Assembly (NCBI GenBank): GCA_910578175.1
Contig: CAJTPF010000002.1
Span: forward strand, 62,001 to 126,000
Direction: 5' to 3'
Source of the DNA: an uncultured Lachnospiraceae bacterium
Lineage (GTDB): Bacteria > Bacillota > Clostridia > Lachnospirales > Lachnospiraceae
Length of the DNA stretch: 64,000 nucleotides
The notes below the pieces were generated by a model. That model had not been told where the DNA came from. It was given only the letters and a program-made list of their open reading frames with translations, and did no database searches. Both the position numbers and the translations under genes were made by a program. Below are positions 9,293 through 18,270 of this stretch, in pieces (positions within the stretch are counted from its first letter, which is position 1; each line of letters opens with the position of its first letter).

Positions 9293-10621
9293 CTAATGAT
9301 TGTATTTATACAAACTTAATAATGTCCATCGACCATCGCTATAAACAAATGCATGTCCTTCGGAATTTAAATATTTTGCTTCATCAAATTGTAAATCTAT
9401 TACTATTTTATTATCAGTATTAATATATCCCCATTTTCCGTTCTGTTTCACGGCCCCGATTCCATTACTAAAGCTTTTTGCCTCCTCATACTGACAATCT
9501 ATAACTTTATTACCGTCTAAATCAATATATCCCCATTTTCCATTTTGTTTCACGGCTGCATAAGTTCCATCCTGAAAGAGATCTACATCTTCATATGTAT
9601 CTGAGCCCATTTCAATACCGTCTTTATTCAACAGAATATACTTATCGCCTTTTTTTGCAAATATCCTATCACCTATGGATATCATTCCCCGTTGATTTCT
9701 AACGATATCGTCATAACCCATATCGCTTATTTTCTCACCTTTCGTATTTATAATATACCATTTATCCTTTTCTTTGATGCCCGCACGACCATAAAACATT
9801 GTCGTTGCTTCATCATACTCACCAAAGACTTTTTCCATTGTTTCATAGCTGTAATAAGCATATTTTTCATTATCATCGGCAACAAACAGCTGCTCATCAC
9901 CAACCAGTCCTATCTCTGTTGATTTAAAATCCGCCGGAAGAAGATTACACTTTTTTCCTTTCCTGTCAATAAAATATAAGTTTTCAGATTCATCTTTTAC
10001 AAAAGCTGTTCCGTTTAAAAAATCCGTTACTGACAAAAAACGTATATTAAATACGGCGTATCCGGTTTCATCAATATATTCCCAAAGATTATTTTTTAAA
10101 ACAGCACAAAATCCATTGCCGAACTCTCTTACATCACTGTATTCAGACTTTAATTCAAACGTATATTCAATGCTGGATATTAATTCAGTTACCTCCTCCG
10201 GATTAAGCCTTTTCTTAACCATCGTATCGTATAACCTGAAACACTCGATATAATTATTGTCTTTATAATTTAAATCTATTAAGTATTTATATGCTTTTGC
10301 ACTTTTAGGATATTTTTCTACAATCTGTTCCGCCCATCCGATTGCATCATACATATAATTAAGATTATCATTTTCTATAGACGGATCATATTTGCAAACT
10401 CCGGATTCAATATATAAGTCAACAGAAGGTTTCACTTCCAAAGCTTTATAATAATATTCCTCTGCATAATCATATATCTGTTTCTGGGCATACTCCCTTG
10501 CCTTACTTAAATATGACTGATACTGCTCCTCAGTCTTTTTGTTATTTTTATTTAGTGAAAATACAGATATAATCATCAAAAATGCCAGAGCTATTGGTAC
10601 CAGTATCCTATAATTCTTCAT
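9293..10621 (-). CDS. WG-repeat protein with N-terminal membrane anchor
   Basis: Protein of 442 residues. A single N-terminal membrane segment (about residues 6-22) is followed by a TPR-like helical part (about 30-150; the phrase AEEYYYKALEVKP is TPR-typical). The rest consists of WG beta repeats; the two clearest are both KQNGKWGYI about 48 residues apart, with more degenerate copies before them (KNNLWEYI, KDKWYII, KGDKYIL). WG repeats are thought to be binding surfaces, and their ligand is usually unknown. The ATG is preceded by AAGGAG. It sits between the prepilin peptidase and the FHA gene, so it may connect the pilus and the phospho-signalling parts; that link is inference. Confidence 0.85.
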   Translation of the reverse strand: MKNYRILVPIALAFLMIISVFSLNKNNKKTEEQYQSYLSKAREYAQKQIYDYAEEYYYKALEVKPSVDLYIESGVCKYDPSIENDNLNYMYDAIGWAEQIVEKYPKSAKAYKYLIDLNYKDNNYIECFRLYDTMVKKRLNPEEVTELISSIEYTFELKSEYSDVREFGNGFCAVLKNNLWEYIDETGYAVFNIRFLSVTDFLNGTAFVKDESENLYFIDRKGKKCNLLPADFKSTEIGLVGDEQLFVADDNEKYAYYSYETMEKVFGEYDEATTMFYGRAGIKEKDKWYIINTKGEKISDMGYDDIVRNQRGMISIGDRIFAKKGDKYILLNKDGIEMGSDTYEDVDLFQDGTYAAVKQNGKWGYIDLDGNKVIDCQYEEAKSFSNGIGAVKQNGKWGYINTDNKIVIDLQFDEAKYLNSEGHAFVYSDGRWTLLSLYKYNH

Positions 10622-10640
10622 AAAGTTTTCTCCTTATATA

Positions 10641-11291
10641 TTACATTCCGCATAAAAAAATTGATAAATAAGTTCCTATTAATAAGGATGGTCCAAATGG
10701 AATCGCATCTTTTTTTGTTTTCTTTCCGGAAATTAAAGAATATATTGCTACAAAAAAAGAAATAATAAACGAAAAAATTACTGCCGGAATCAATCCGTCT
10801 ATGGATAAAAACAACGCCATAACCGAAAATAATTTTATATCTCCCATTCCGATACCGCCTTTCATAATCTTAATACATATGAAAGATACCAAAAGGATCG
10901 CAAACGCAGCCGCTAACTCTGAAAAAATTATCCCAATCACCGCTTTTTTTTCAATAAATATTTCCGGTAATACCAAAACCGCTCTGTAAATTAGAGCAAG
11001 TTTTAATAAGTGGTTCGGTACTATACATGTCTTTCCGTCTATGTATGCAATCGGCCATAGTATACTTATTATACTCAAACGTTTTAGATTAAATAAAAAC
11101 GAATTGTCTGTATATATGTACATCAACGCCAAAGATAATGCAATATTTAAAAATACCATTACAATACAGTAAACGATAACACCTGCAGTATATGTCTGTT
11201 TCTTCTCCTGTTTTATCTCTTTAATCCCTAAAGCACCTATTCCGGATAGTACTAAAACAATTACTATCATTATTATCTTCCAAATGTCCAT
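10641..11291 (-). CDS. tadV: Prepilin peptidase, A24 family (TadV/CpaA-like)
   Basis: Polytopic membrane aspartic peptidase of 216 residues. It has the GxGD motif as GGIGMGDIKL (about residues 146-155) and an upstream aspartate in YIDGKTCIVPN (about 84-94). These two Asp residues form the catalytic pair of the family. It lacks the large N-terminal methylase part of bifunctional PilD enzymes, as is normal for TadV. It would cleave the leader of the Flp pilin and of the TadE-like pseudopilins encoded in the same operon. An AGGAG site precedes the ATG. It lies ten bases after a TadE-like gene. Confidence 0.9.
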   Translation of the reverse strand: MDIWKIIMIVIVLVLSGIGALGIKEIKQEKKQTYTAGVIVYCIVMVFLNIALSLALMYIYTDNSFLFNLKRLSIISILWPIAYIDGKTCIVPNHLLKLALIYRAVLVLPEIFIEKKAVIGIIFSELAAAFAILLVSFICIKIMKGGIGMGDIKLFSVMALFLSIDGLIPAVIFSFIISFFVAIYSLISGKKTKKDAIPFGPSLLIGTYLSIFLCGM

Positions 11292-11300
11292 ACTTATCTC

Positions 11301-12095
11301 CTAGTGTTTATTTCTTTGAGAAACCCCCGGCCCCCAGACTTTTGTTGCTGCCGTTTGCATAAAGTCAAATCCAAAATCAATATTCAGCAGTCTTATAACT
11401 TTGACCTTATATCTGACTACTAATTTTACCTCATCTGTTGTCTTTCCATCTACCATTTTATAAAAAGTACTGCCTTTAAAATTTAAACCCTCTAAATATT
11501 TTGTAGAATTATCGGTTCCCGACGGTTCAATATGTAACCTTCCCAAAAAATGATTTGCACTTTCTCCCGAATAGCCTGCTAAATTTTTCTGAATAAAAGC
11601 ACGAGCTAAAATCTGTATTAATAATGACTTACCTTCCTCTCCAAGGTCAGATAAGCCTGACTTTGCACATCCTATTATAAAATTTTTAGGATCCTTTAAT
11701 ATATATTGAAACTCATCTGATTGATATATCTCCTTTAAATCCCCACCGCAGCTTTTTATTTTTTGAACCATTCCATCAAAATTATAATTGGAATAATCTT
11801 CTTTTACCCCGGAAATGGTTCCCATCACTGTTGACACGCCACTTAAGGTTTTATCAATAGATTCTCTGGAATCCAATCCCTCTGCATACAATGCTTCCTG
11901 ACTACCATTTAATCCGGTCAGACTATATAGATATGAATATTGTGAGATTTCTTTGGCTGTTGCATTTAATGCTATACCTATCTTGGCCTGAGTATAACAA
12001 ATATCAAGAACCATAATCACTGTTAAAATAGCAAACATAAATGCTGTTAGTGAAATTGTAGCTTCTACCACAATTGCTCCGTTTTCTTTCTTCAT
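11301..12095 (-). CDS. TadE-like pilus assembly pseudopilin
   Basis: Protein of 264 residues with the class-typical beginning KKENGAIVVEATISL: a short basic leader, Gly-Ala, then Glu five residues into a hydrophobic helix (about residues 6-30). This matches TadE/TadF-type pseudopilins processed by the prepilin peptidase. The remainder is extracellular and ends in a beta-rich part with VKLVVRYKVKVIRLL, typical of the TadE C-terminus. It lies between an LRR lipoprotein and the prepilin peptidase gene. Role by family: minor pilin or initiation-complex subunit of the Tad pilus. It is longer than the average TadE protein (about 150-200 residues). Confidence 0.85.
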   Translation of the reverse strand: MKKENGAIVVEATISLTAFMFAILTVIMVLDICYTQAKIGIALNATAKEISQYSYLYSLTGLNGSQEALYAEGLDSRESIDKTLSGVSTVMGTISGVKEDYSNYNFDGMVQKIKSCGGDLKEIYQSDEFQYILKDPKNFIIGCAKSGLSDLGEEGKSLLIQILARAFIQKNLAGYSGESANHFLGRLHIEPSGTDNSTKYLEGLNFKGSTFYKMVDGKTTDEVKLVVRYKVKVIRLLNIDFGFDFMQTAATKVWGPGVSQRNKH

Positions 12096-12120
12096 ATCCT
12101 GCTCCTGTGTGTAATAATTT

Positions 12121-12960
12121 TTATTTGTTCTGAATATTCAATAGCGGTGTCTCCTTGTCATCAGGGCTTGCCTCTTTATTATACTTTTCAATTGCTTCCA
12201 TACTTTTTGTCCCTTCTTTTACTATAATGGTAATATTATTACTTTCATTAAAAGCAAAGATATTGACTGATTCTATATTGTCTCCTACTGTAATGGTTAA
12301 TTCTTCCAGACTGTCAAATGCATACTGTGGGATTTCTTTAATTTTATCCGGTAATTCAATTTTATTGATTGCAGTTGATGCAAATGCTGTTGCGCCTATA
12401 CTTTCTAATGTTTCCGGAAGTATTACAGTTTCCAGTTTTCTGCAGGCGAGAAATGCTCCATTACCAATTGAATTTATTCCTTCTTCAAAAACAACCAGTT
12501 TCAAATTATATGATGACATAAATGCATCTTCACAAACCCGGATTACAGATTTCGGAACTAAAAGCGCTGCTATATTTTCTGTCCCAAGATATTCAATAGC
12601 TACCACCTTTTTACCATCAATTTCTTCCGGTATTACAACCATACTGTCCGGACCCTCATAACCGGTAATCGCAATCTCTCCTTCCACTCCATGCATTGAC
12701 TGGCGGGATGTCGTCGTCTTAAAATACGAGGCATCTGTTTCCGGATGACTTCTCAGTTTCTCTTCAGTTATATCACTTACATCATTATTAACTTCTTTGG
12801 TTGTATCTTCTTCCGATCTATTTTGCTCCGTTTTTGAAGACGTACTTTCACTGCTTTTGTGTACACCAGTTTCTTTGCTTTTTTCTGAACTGTCTCCACA
12901 GGCGATAAGTGAAACAGCAGTCATAATTACAGTAACAACTAATAAAATCTTTTTTTTCAT
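12121..12960 (-). CDS. LRR (BspA-like) lipoprotein
   Basis: I place the start at ATG 12958-12960 because GGGAGG ends four bases before it; the in-frame TTG at 12972 overlaps that site and is unlikely. This gives a 279-residue protein with a lipoprotein signal (KKKILLVV core, lipobox SLIAC with Cys about residue 21). An S/T/E-rich linker follows, then LRR_5 repeats (about residues 85-250) of the form 'I-G-x-x-A-F-x-x-x-x-x-L'. It lies inside the pilus operon between the DUF5702 protein and a TadE-like gene. It is probably membrane-anchored on the outside face and could support pilus assembly or act as an adhesin; the partner is unknown. Confidence 0.85.
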   Translation of the reverse strand: MKKKILLVVTVIMTAVSLIACGDSSEKSKETGVHKSSESTSSKTEQNRSEEDTTKEVNNDVSDITEEKLRSHPETDASYFKTTTSRQSMHGVEGEIAITGYEGPDSMVVIPEEIDGKKVVAIEYLGTENIAALLVPKSVIRVCEDAFMSSYNLKLVVFEEGINSIGNGAFLACRKLETVILPETLESIGATAFASTAINKIELPDKIKEIPQYAFDSLEELTITVGDNIESVNIFAFNESNNITIIVKEGTKSMEAIEKYNKEASPDDKETPLLNIQNK

Positions 12961-12977
12961 TTTGCCTCCCAAGCATA

Positions 12978-13013
12978 TACTGCCCTGATAAACCGGTTGA
13001 ACGCCGGGCAGTA
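12978..13013 (-). other. Intergenic stem-loop before the LRR lipoprotein gene
   Basis: The minus-strand RNA carries TACTGCCC (13013-13006) and GGGCAGTA (12985-12978), an exact 8-bp stem with a 20-base loop. It lies between the stop of the DUF5702 gene and the ribosome binding site of the LRR gene. There is no U tract after it, so it is not a standard terminator. It could be a processing or stability element; this is inference. Confidence 0.5.
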
Positions 13014-13048
13014 CGTAATTTATTTATATTTTTTCAACCTTATACATT

Positions 13049-16000
13049 TTAATATCCGCGTCTGGATGTATAACTAAAATCACACCAACCGGACGGGCTT
13101 AAAGCATTTGGAGTATCATAAGCAGAAAACAATGGCAAATCCATTAAAAGAGGATTAACTCTCATATCTGATGATATCTCAAAAAATTCTATACTATTAG
13201 ATAATTTATATTCATTGGATGATGTCAGTTTCATCATATTTGCCTGTATTACGTCTCCAATTCTTGCATAAATGTCTGACATTTCTTTTTCATCTCCGCC
13301 GGATAAGCCTAAAATCAGGAAAACCATCAGATAATCACTATATGATAACTGTAGCAAAGGCGCTTCCGCTCCTTTATCAAAAATCGAAGCATAAGTTGGC
13401 GGATTTTGACTATAATCTGCTATTGGAGCAATCGGATTATTAGCAATTATTTGTTTCTCATTTTTAATCAAAGGAACCGACAATCCCTCCTGCAATATTT
13501 GAATATCATAATAACTTTCTGCTGCAATAGTAATGATAATACAAAGAACCCTCACTAATTTTTCCGGTACAACTCCACGGGATAACACACTGATAAAATT
13601 TGCAAATATTTTTAACTCTTTGTCATCCCAAAATTTCATAAAGCATGGAACTGCATTTAATGACAAACGTATTGCATAAATATTCAATAAAACATTTCGT
13701 ATGTTTTCTGAATTTTCTCCTCCTTTTAATATATATTCCACCTCGGCCAGGTATGCAAAATTATTTTCGGCGTTTAACATTTTATTGGTCAATGATTTAT
13801 TATATGTATCCTGATAATCCTCACTGTACCAGGTTCCTCTTGCCTTATCGTTTGCGTTGCCTCTGACTGAATTTTTTATATTTTTTATATTATCATATCC
13901 AATTCCCGAACTTTTATATGGTTCCTTCTTTAATGCCAGCTGAACTAATCCTTCCTCTTCAAACGTGTTATAGGTAAACATATGCATGACATAATCGGTT
14001 GTAAACAATGTATCTCTCAAACTTGTGATTGAACCATTAAAATCATCCAATAATTTACCTGAAAAACGAAACAACGAAAAACAGATATCCAATATTCCGA
14101 CCGCATCTCCTTTAAAGGCAGAAGGAAAATTTTCTGCTATATTTTGATATGTCTTTTTTATATCCGATGTCTTTGAATCGGCACTGATATCATCATTATC
14201 CGTTTTATCCGCTTCTTCCTTTTTACTGCTGTCCGAACCGCCAAAATCCTCTTTTGCATCCTCTTCACTCTGATATTCATCCCCATGATTTTTCGGTCTC
14301 TCAGCTACACCTTTTCTAAACTTTGTTTCCATCCAGGTATACAGTGGAATAGGATTCACTGTCATATCAGGATTATTATCGTTATCAATTTTTATTTCCA
14401 GGTTACTGCTTCCTTCCTTTTTAAAATCAAAACTATCTTCTGCGTTTTTATTCAAAAGTGAATTTTCAATTACTATATCTTTTTCCTTAATCAAAGAAGC
14501 ATTTTTAAAAGCAGCATATCCGTCTATTTGAATAATCTTTGTTTTTTGATATTTCATGGTATTTATATAATTATAAATTTTCTTAACAACCTGACCATTT
14601 ATATTGTCAATCCTTATCTTCAGTTTTTCTATTCCCTCTGTTGTAACATTATCAATAACATTTTTCATGGAATCCAATTCTGCTTTTTCTTTTTGACCAA
14701 GTTCCGTCTGAGATTTATCTGCTAAATTTTTATATTTTATATATGACTTATTATAATCATCAAGTAATTTCCTTAATTTTTTACCTCCTAATTTTTTGCT
14801 GACAGAATCTAAAATCATTTTAGCATTTCCTAAGTTATTGAACGCATAATAAATATAACTATATGTCCCTTTTATTTCATTATCTAATCCTTCACTTCCG
14901 ATATTGTGTATATTTTCAGAAGAAATATTTTCCAATTTACTGACAACAGTTTTATAAACATCTGAACTATCAGGACTTAATTTCCCTTTTTCATAAAAAT
15001 ACTTACTATGTATGCCTTCTACCTGAGCAATGACTGCCGAATAACAATTTTTTATATTCATCTCCTGACCGGAATAATTAGAGTGAAAATACTCTGTAAA
15101 TGAACCATACTTATTGTTATCATTATTTAACTTGCTTAAATCACCATCCGTACACAGATCAGAATATTCCTTATAAAGAAACATTGTGATTGAATAACTT
15201 TCATACATATCCATTACGCTTGATTTAAATTTTTCATATTTATCATTGCTTTTTAATCTTTCAGTTACATCTCTCCAATACTGTATATTATACGCTTGTC
15301 CGGAATCTGTTCCCACATCTTGAGGAGTCGTCTGATTCATGACTTCTTCTAATTCCTGTTTTGCTTTATAAAAATTAGTAATTCTTTCTGCCAAAGAATA
15401 TAACGAACTATTTACTCTATTTATCTTGCTATCATTACTTTCAGTTGGAACAATATAATTCGAATAAATTTTTGTCTGATAGGTTTCAATCTTCATTTGA
15501 AAATGATTAAACATTCTTAATTTTTCTGTATTAAATAAGTCCTTAAACATTTTTATATGCCAGTTTTTATATTTTTCTTCACAATCATTTAATTCATCTA
15601 TAACCTGCTTGCAATATTCGTCTGTAATACCTAAATTCTGATATTCACATATTTCATCATATATTTCCTGTAAATATTCAAGCAAATCTGCTTCCTTAAC
15701 CAGAAAATCCTCTTTAGAATCAATTAATTTTTTATCTTCTTCTGCATTCTTTAAATCATTGGCAGAATCTTTGAGATTTTCAAGCAATTTTCCCAACTGA
15801 CCACTTACGAGATTAATAGGCGCCCTATATTTCATAAATTCTACAATTTGTGTCTTAATAAAAGTTGGGTTGGCAAGATTTGCATCTTTTATGGCACCTA
15901 CTTTTACACCGGAACCACGCTCCGTTATCTGCAGTAAATCCACAATGCTTCCGGCATCCGGATTTTTTGGTTTAAATGTATTTGAAACGCTTGTCCAGAT

Positions 16001-16309
16001 GGTATCTAACTCCGTATCATCCATATATTGTGATTTCACTGAATTTCTAAAACAATTTTCTGCGGTTTCATAATAATCCGATATATTCTGACAAGAACCC
16101 ATAAATCCATAATATTCTTTTAAGTCGGCATCATATTGTGTTAACAGAGTATTTAATGCTACATCCTGAGCCGAGGCAACCACGGCTTCCCCCAGCTGCA
16201 CTCTTCCTAAATCTACAAATAAACTGGATATGAGTAACACCGGAACTAAAATAATAACTAAAAAAACAGATACCGCACCTTTATTTTTCTGATAAAAATT
16301 AATACTCAT
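13049..16309 (-). CDS. Large DUF5702/TadG-like pilus-associated protein
   Basis: Protein of 1086 residues. The start KNKGAVSVFLVIILVPVLL gives a single N-terminal membrane helix with a TadG-like beginning (Gly-Ala-Val-Ser-Val-Phe), followed by DLGRVQLGEAVVASAQDVAL, typical of the TadG/DUF5702 family. The rest is predicted outside: long helical and coiled-coil-like segments (about residues 170-620), then a highly acidic Ser/Asp/Lys stretch near 690-740, then a C-terminal globular part ending CDFSYTSRRGY. AAGGAG precedes the ATG, and the gap to the upstream TadE-like gene is ten bases. DUF5702 proteins are regular members of clostridial Tad operons. Their exact role is not established; a cell-surface assembly or anchoring part is likely. 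Confidence 0.85.
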   Translation of the reverse strand: MSINFYQKNKGAVSVFLVIILVPVLLISSLFVDLGRVQLGEAVVASAQDVALNTLLTQYDADLKEYYGFMGSCQNISDYYETAENCFRNSVKSQYMDDTELDTIWTSVSNTFKPKNPDAGSIVDLLQITERGSGVKVGAIKDANLANPTFIKTQIVEFMKYRAPINLVSGQLGKLLENLKDSANDLKNAEEDKKLIDSKEDFLVKEADLLEYLQEIYDEICEYQNLGITDEYCKQVIDELNDCEEKYKNWHIKMFKDLFNTEKLRMFNHFQMKIETYQTKIYSNYIVPTESNDSKINRVNSSLYSLAERITNFYKAKQELEEVMNQTTPQDVGTDSGQAYNIQYWRDVTERLKSNDKYEKFKSSVMDMYESYSITMFLYKEYSDLCTDGDLSKLNNDNNKYGSFTEYFHSNYSGQEMNIKNCYSAVIAQVEGIHSKYFYEKGKLSPDSSDVYKTVVSKLENISSENIHNIGSEGLDNEIKGTYSYIYYAFNNLGNAKMILDSVSKKLGGKKLRKLLDDYNKSYIKYKNLADKSQTELGQKEKAELDSMKNVIDNVTTEGIEKLKIRIDNINGQVVKKIYNYINTMKYQKTKIIQIDGYAAFKNASLIKEKDIVIENSLLNKNAEDSFDFKKEGSSNLEIKIDNDNNPDMTVNPIPLYTWMETKFRKGVAERPKNHGDEYQSEEDAKEDFGGSDSSKKEEADKTDNDDISADSKTSDIKKTYQNIAENFPSAFKGDAVGILDICFSLFRFSGKLLDDFNGSITSLRDTLFTTDYVMHMFTYNTFEEEGLVQLALKKEPYKSSGIGYDNIKNIKNSVRGNANDKARGTWYSEDYQDTYNKSLTNKMLNAENNFAYLAEVEYILKGGENSENIRNVLLNIYAIRLSLNAVPCFMKFWDDKELKIFANFISVLSRGVVPEKLVRVLCIIITIAAESYYDIQILQEGLSVPLIKNEKQIIANNPIAPIADYSQNPPTYASIFDKGAEAPLLQLSYSDYLMVFLILGLSGGDEKEMSDIYARIGDVIQANMMKLTSSNEYKLSNSIEFFEISSDMRVNPLLMDLPLFSAYDTPNALSPSGWCDFSYTSRRGY

Positions 16310-16319
16310 GTTTTTCTCC

Positions 16320-16988
16320 TTACCGAAACCAACTTTTTACTTTTTCCAATGCATTGCTCAATTTATTTTTAAATTCTGCCAATATTTTATCTATTCCCAA
16401 TTGCTGTGCATAATCAATGGTCATATCAACATTTCTGATAAATTCACTGGTATCGGATACCGCAATCTCGCTTCTTGATGAGAACGTAATGCTGTACCAG
16501 TCACTCATACCGATAATTCTGACCGGTATTATAATTTTATACCTTGCCTCTACCGAAAAAGTAGAATATACCAACATATTATTAAACTCTACCTTCACAT
16601 CCCCTATTTTCTGAGGTTTCATATTTGTAAATAAACCGGTAGACATACTGCTTATATATTTTGAAACAGTGCCGTTAATGTCGTTTGCCACAGAATCCCC
16701 ATATCCGGATAAGAAATAACGGTAAGGCTTGACATCTGCCTCAATCAAGCCGGGAATACGGCCATTAGACTCATACTGCTGCAACAGCGGACTGCCGCAA
16801 TATGCCGCACCTTTAATTGCTTCTTTCGTCACTAACTGGTCAATTTTACTTCTTTGCCAATATGCATTTCCCAGTACCATCATAATAAAAATAACCAGAA
16901 AAACCACCGGAAAAACGATAGTCGCTTCAAATATAAGCGCGCCGCTGTTATTACTTTCCTTCTGCACTGTATATATTTCCTCCATCAT
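16320..16988 (-). CDS. TadE-like pilus assembly pseudopilin
   Basis: Protein of about 222 residues. A Gly-Ala-Leu-Ile-Phe-Glu-Ala-Thr segment leads into the hydrophobic helix (about residues 16-45), matching the TadE family: a Glu sits near the start of the helix, as in pseudopilins processed by A24 peptidases. The two ATG codons at the 5' end have no good ribosome binding site, while GGAGG lies 11 bases before an in-frame GTG at 16967-16965, so the protein may begin seven codons later. The C-terminal half is a predicted outside domain. It lies between the Flp pilin and the DUF5702 protein. Confidence 0.83.
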   Translation of the reverse strand: MMEEIYTVQKESNNSGALIFEATIVFPVVFLVIFIMMVLGNAYWQRSKIDQLVTKEAIKGAAYCGSPLLQQYESNGRIPGLIEADVKPYRYFLSGYGDSVANDINGTVSKYISSMSTGLFTNMKPQKIGDVKVEFNNMLVYSTFSVEARYKIIIPVRIIGMSDWYSITFSSRSEIAVSDTSEFIRNVDMTIDYAQQLGIDKILAEFKNKLSNALEKVKSWFR

Positions 16989-17013
16989 TGTTTAAATCAA
17001 ATTATTCTTTTGC

Positions 17014-17049
17014 CAGTCAAAGTTATTTTTAAATGAATAACTTTGACTG
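17014..17049 (-). other. Strong 14-bp stem-loop between flp pilin and tadE-like gene
   Basis: CAGTCAAAGTTATT (17014-17027) and its exact complement AATAACTTTGACTG (17036-17049) form a 14-bp stem with an 8-base loop. On the minus strand it follows the pilin gene and is not trailed by a U tract (GGCAAAAG follows). It therefore resembles a 3'-protecting or processing hairpin, which could raise pilin mRNA over the rest of the operon, more than a full terminator. Confidence 0.7.
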
Positions 17050-17107
17050 ACATATGTTTATATTATTTTTCTTTTGTATTAACAATACACACACACTAAC
17101 CCTAATT

Positions 17108-17335
17108 TTAAGGCTTTACTTTTGTAGTAATTGCATCATTTGAACTTCCTTTAATTGTAGTAAATAAGTTTTTTAACAATTTTCCAATTTCATCCTTAAA
17201 ATATACAGCTAATAACACCGCAATTCCAATAAGAACAACTATCGATACAACATTAACATCTCCTTCTTCGTTTCTTAAGAAGTCATCTAATCCTACCTTT
17301 GCTCTAAGATAGTACTTTAAAAATAAATCTGACAT
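17108..17335 (-). CDS. flp: Flp-type pilin (Flp1-like)
   Basis: Small pilin of 75 residues if started at ATG 17333-17335, eight bases after GGGAGG; an in-frame GTG three codons upstream overlaps that site. It has the pattern of the Flp1-like family in Firmicutes: a basic N-terminal part, then EEGDVNVVSIVVLIGIAVLL with Glu-Glu-Gly just before a 20-residue hydrophobic helix, then a short polar tail. Cleavage by the A24 peptidase is likely to occur near the Gly before DVN. It is likely to be the major subunit of the Tad pilus. The gene is flanked by tadC and by a strong hairpin, suggesting differential mRNA stability. Confidence 0.87.
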   Translation of the reverse strand: MSDLFLKYYLRAKVGLDDFLRNEEGDVNVVSIVVLIGIAVLLAVYFKDEIGKLLKNLFTTIKGSSNDAITTKVKP

Positions 17336-17379
17336 TCTTTTCACCTCCCTATCTTCCTATGTATTTATATAAATAACAG

Positions 17380-18252
17380 TTATGTGCCTATATTTGCAAA
17401 TATAGGTATTACAACCATTATCAATATCCCGATAAACATAATATAAATTGGTATCATAAGCTTGCTTGCCGCTTTTTCTCCCTTTCTTCTTACATTCTGT
17501 TTTCTGGAATTCCAGACCTCTTTACTCTGCTGTTGCAGCATAGAAGCCAATTCACTGTTTCCTTTTACCAATCCCTGTACTATGGTCGATGTAAATTTTT
17601 TTATTTCCGGAATCAGACATCTGCTACCAAAATGATAAAAAGCTTCAACCTCTGATACTCCATTATCAATTTCCTCCACTGCAAGCTGCATCTCTGTATA
17701 AATTATTCTATTACTCGTAAATGCCACTTCTCTCCATGCGTCACTTAAAATCATTCCTGCATTGGTAAGCAGCGCCAGTTTAGAAATAATCTCCGAAAAG
17801 TCTCTGAGCATTTCCTCTGACCTTTTTTCAATTCTTTTATTAAGCGCTGATCCAAAATAAAAAAATGCTGCTACTGCAAAAACTAATAATATCACTGTAA
17901 CCAGAACGTCATTTGCCAGACCATACAATGCAAATCCCAAAACTGCCAGCATGGAGGAAATTGTAATCTTTTGGGCATATACCGTTCTCAGATAATAATC
18001 CTCATACTTTTTACCATACAATATATCGATTGCCTGCCGCAATTCCCTGTCTGCCTTGGATTTAAACTGGTAATTTATCTTTTGAATTATAAAATATCCC
18101 ATTCCATAAACTTCTTTAAACGGATATTCCTTTTCTTCCAATACATCAAACAGTTGATTGTACTGTAATCCCATGAAAAAACATATCAACCATCCAATTA
18201 ACAAGATAAAACCGATAATCAGTATAATAATATCGAATGTAGAAAAATACAT
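17380..18252 (-). CDS. tadC: TadC-like inner platform protein (T2SS F domain)
   Basis: Membrane protein of 290 residues. Membrane segments are visible at about residues 7-28, 94-110, 115-133 and 265-288. The central cytoplasmic helical domain has the GspF/T2SSF pattern, including the L-A-x-L-x-x-A-G-M/L segment LALLTNAGMILSDAW. Tad systems use two such proteins, TadB and TadC, as a platform that couples the ATPase TadA to pilin polymerisation. It follows tadB by 18 bases and precedes the flp pilin. The start has AAAGGTGG upstream. Confidence 0.9.
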   Translation of the reverse strand: MYFSTFDIIILIIGFILLIGWLICFFMGLQYNQLFDVLEEKEYPFKEVYGMGYFIIQKINYQFKSKADRELRQAIDILYGKKYEDYYLRTVYAQKITISSMLAVLGFALYGLANDVLVTVILLVFAVAAFFYFGSALNKRIEKRSEEMLRDFSEIISKLALLTNAGMILSDAWREVAFTSNRIIYTEMQLAVEEIDNGVSEVEAFYHFGSRCLIPEIKKFTSTIVQGLVKGNSELASMLQQQSKEVWNSRKQNVRRKGEKAASKLMIPIYIMFIGILIMVVIPIFANIGT

Positions 18253-18270
18253 ATAAACACCACCTTTAAA

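Noticed and set aside
12155..12661. Plus-strand frame of 168 codons
   Set aside because: Antisense to the LRR lipoprotein, whose repeats and lipobox are clear; no ribosome site.
13049..16309. Possible gene fusion or frameshift in the very long DUF5702 gene
   Set aside because: One uninterrupted frame with family-typical start; long size is usual for this group.
17085..17100. AC dinucleotide run
   Set aside because: Too short to be more than a simple repeat; no gene or element tied to it.
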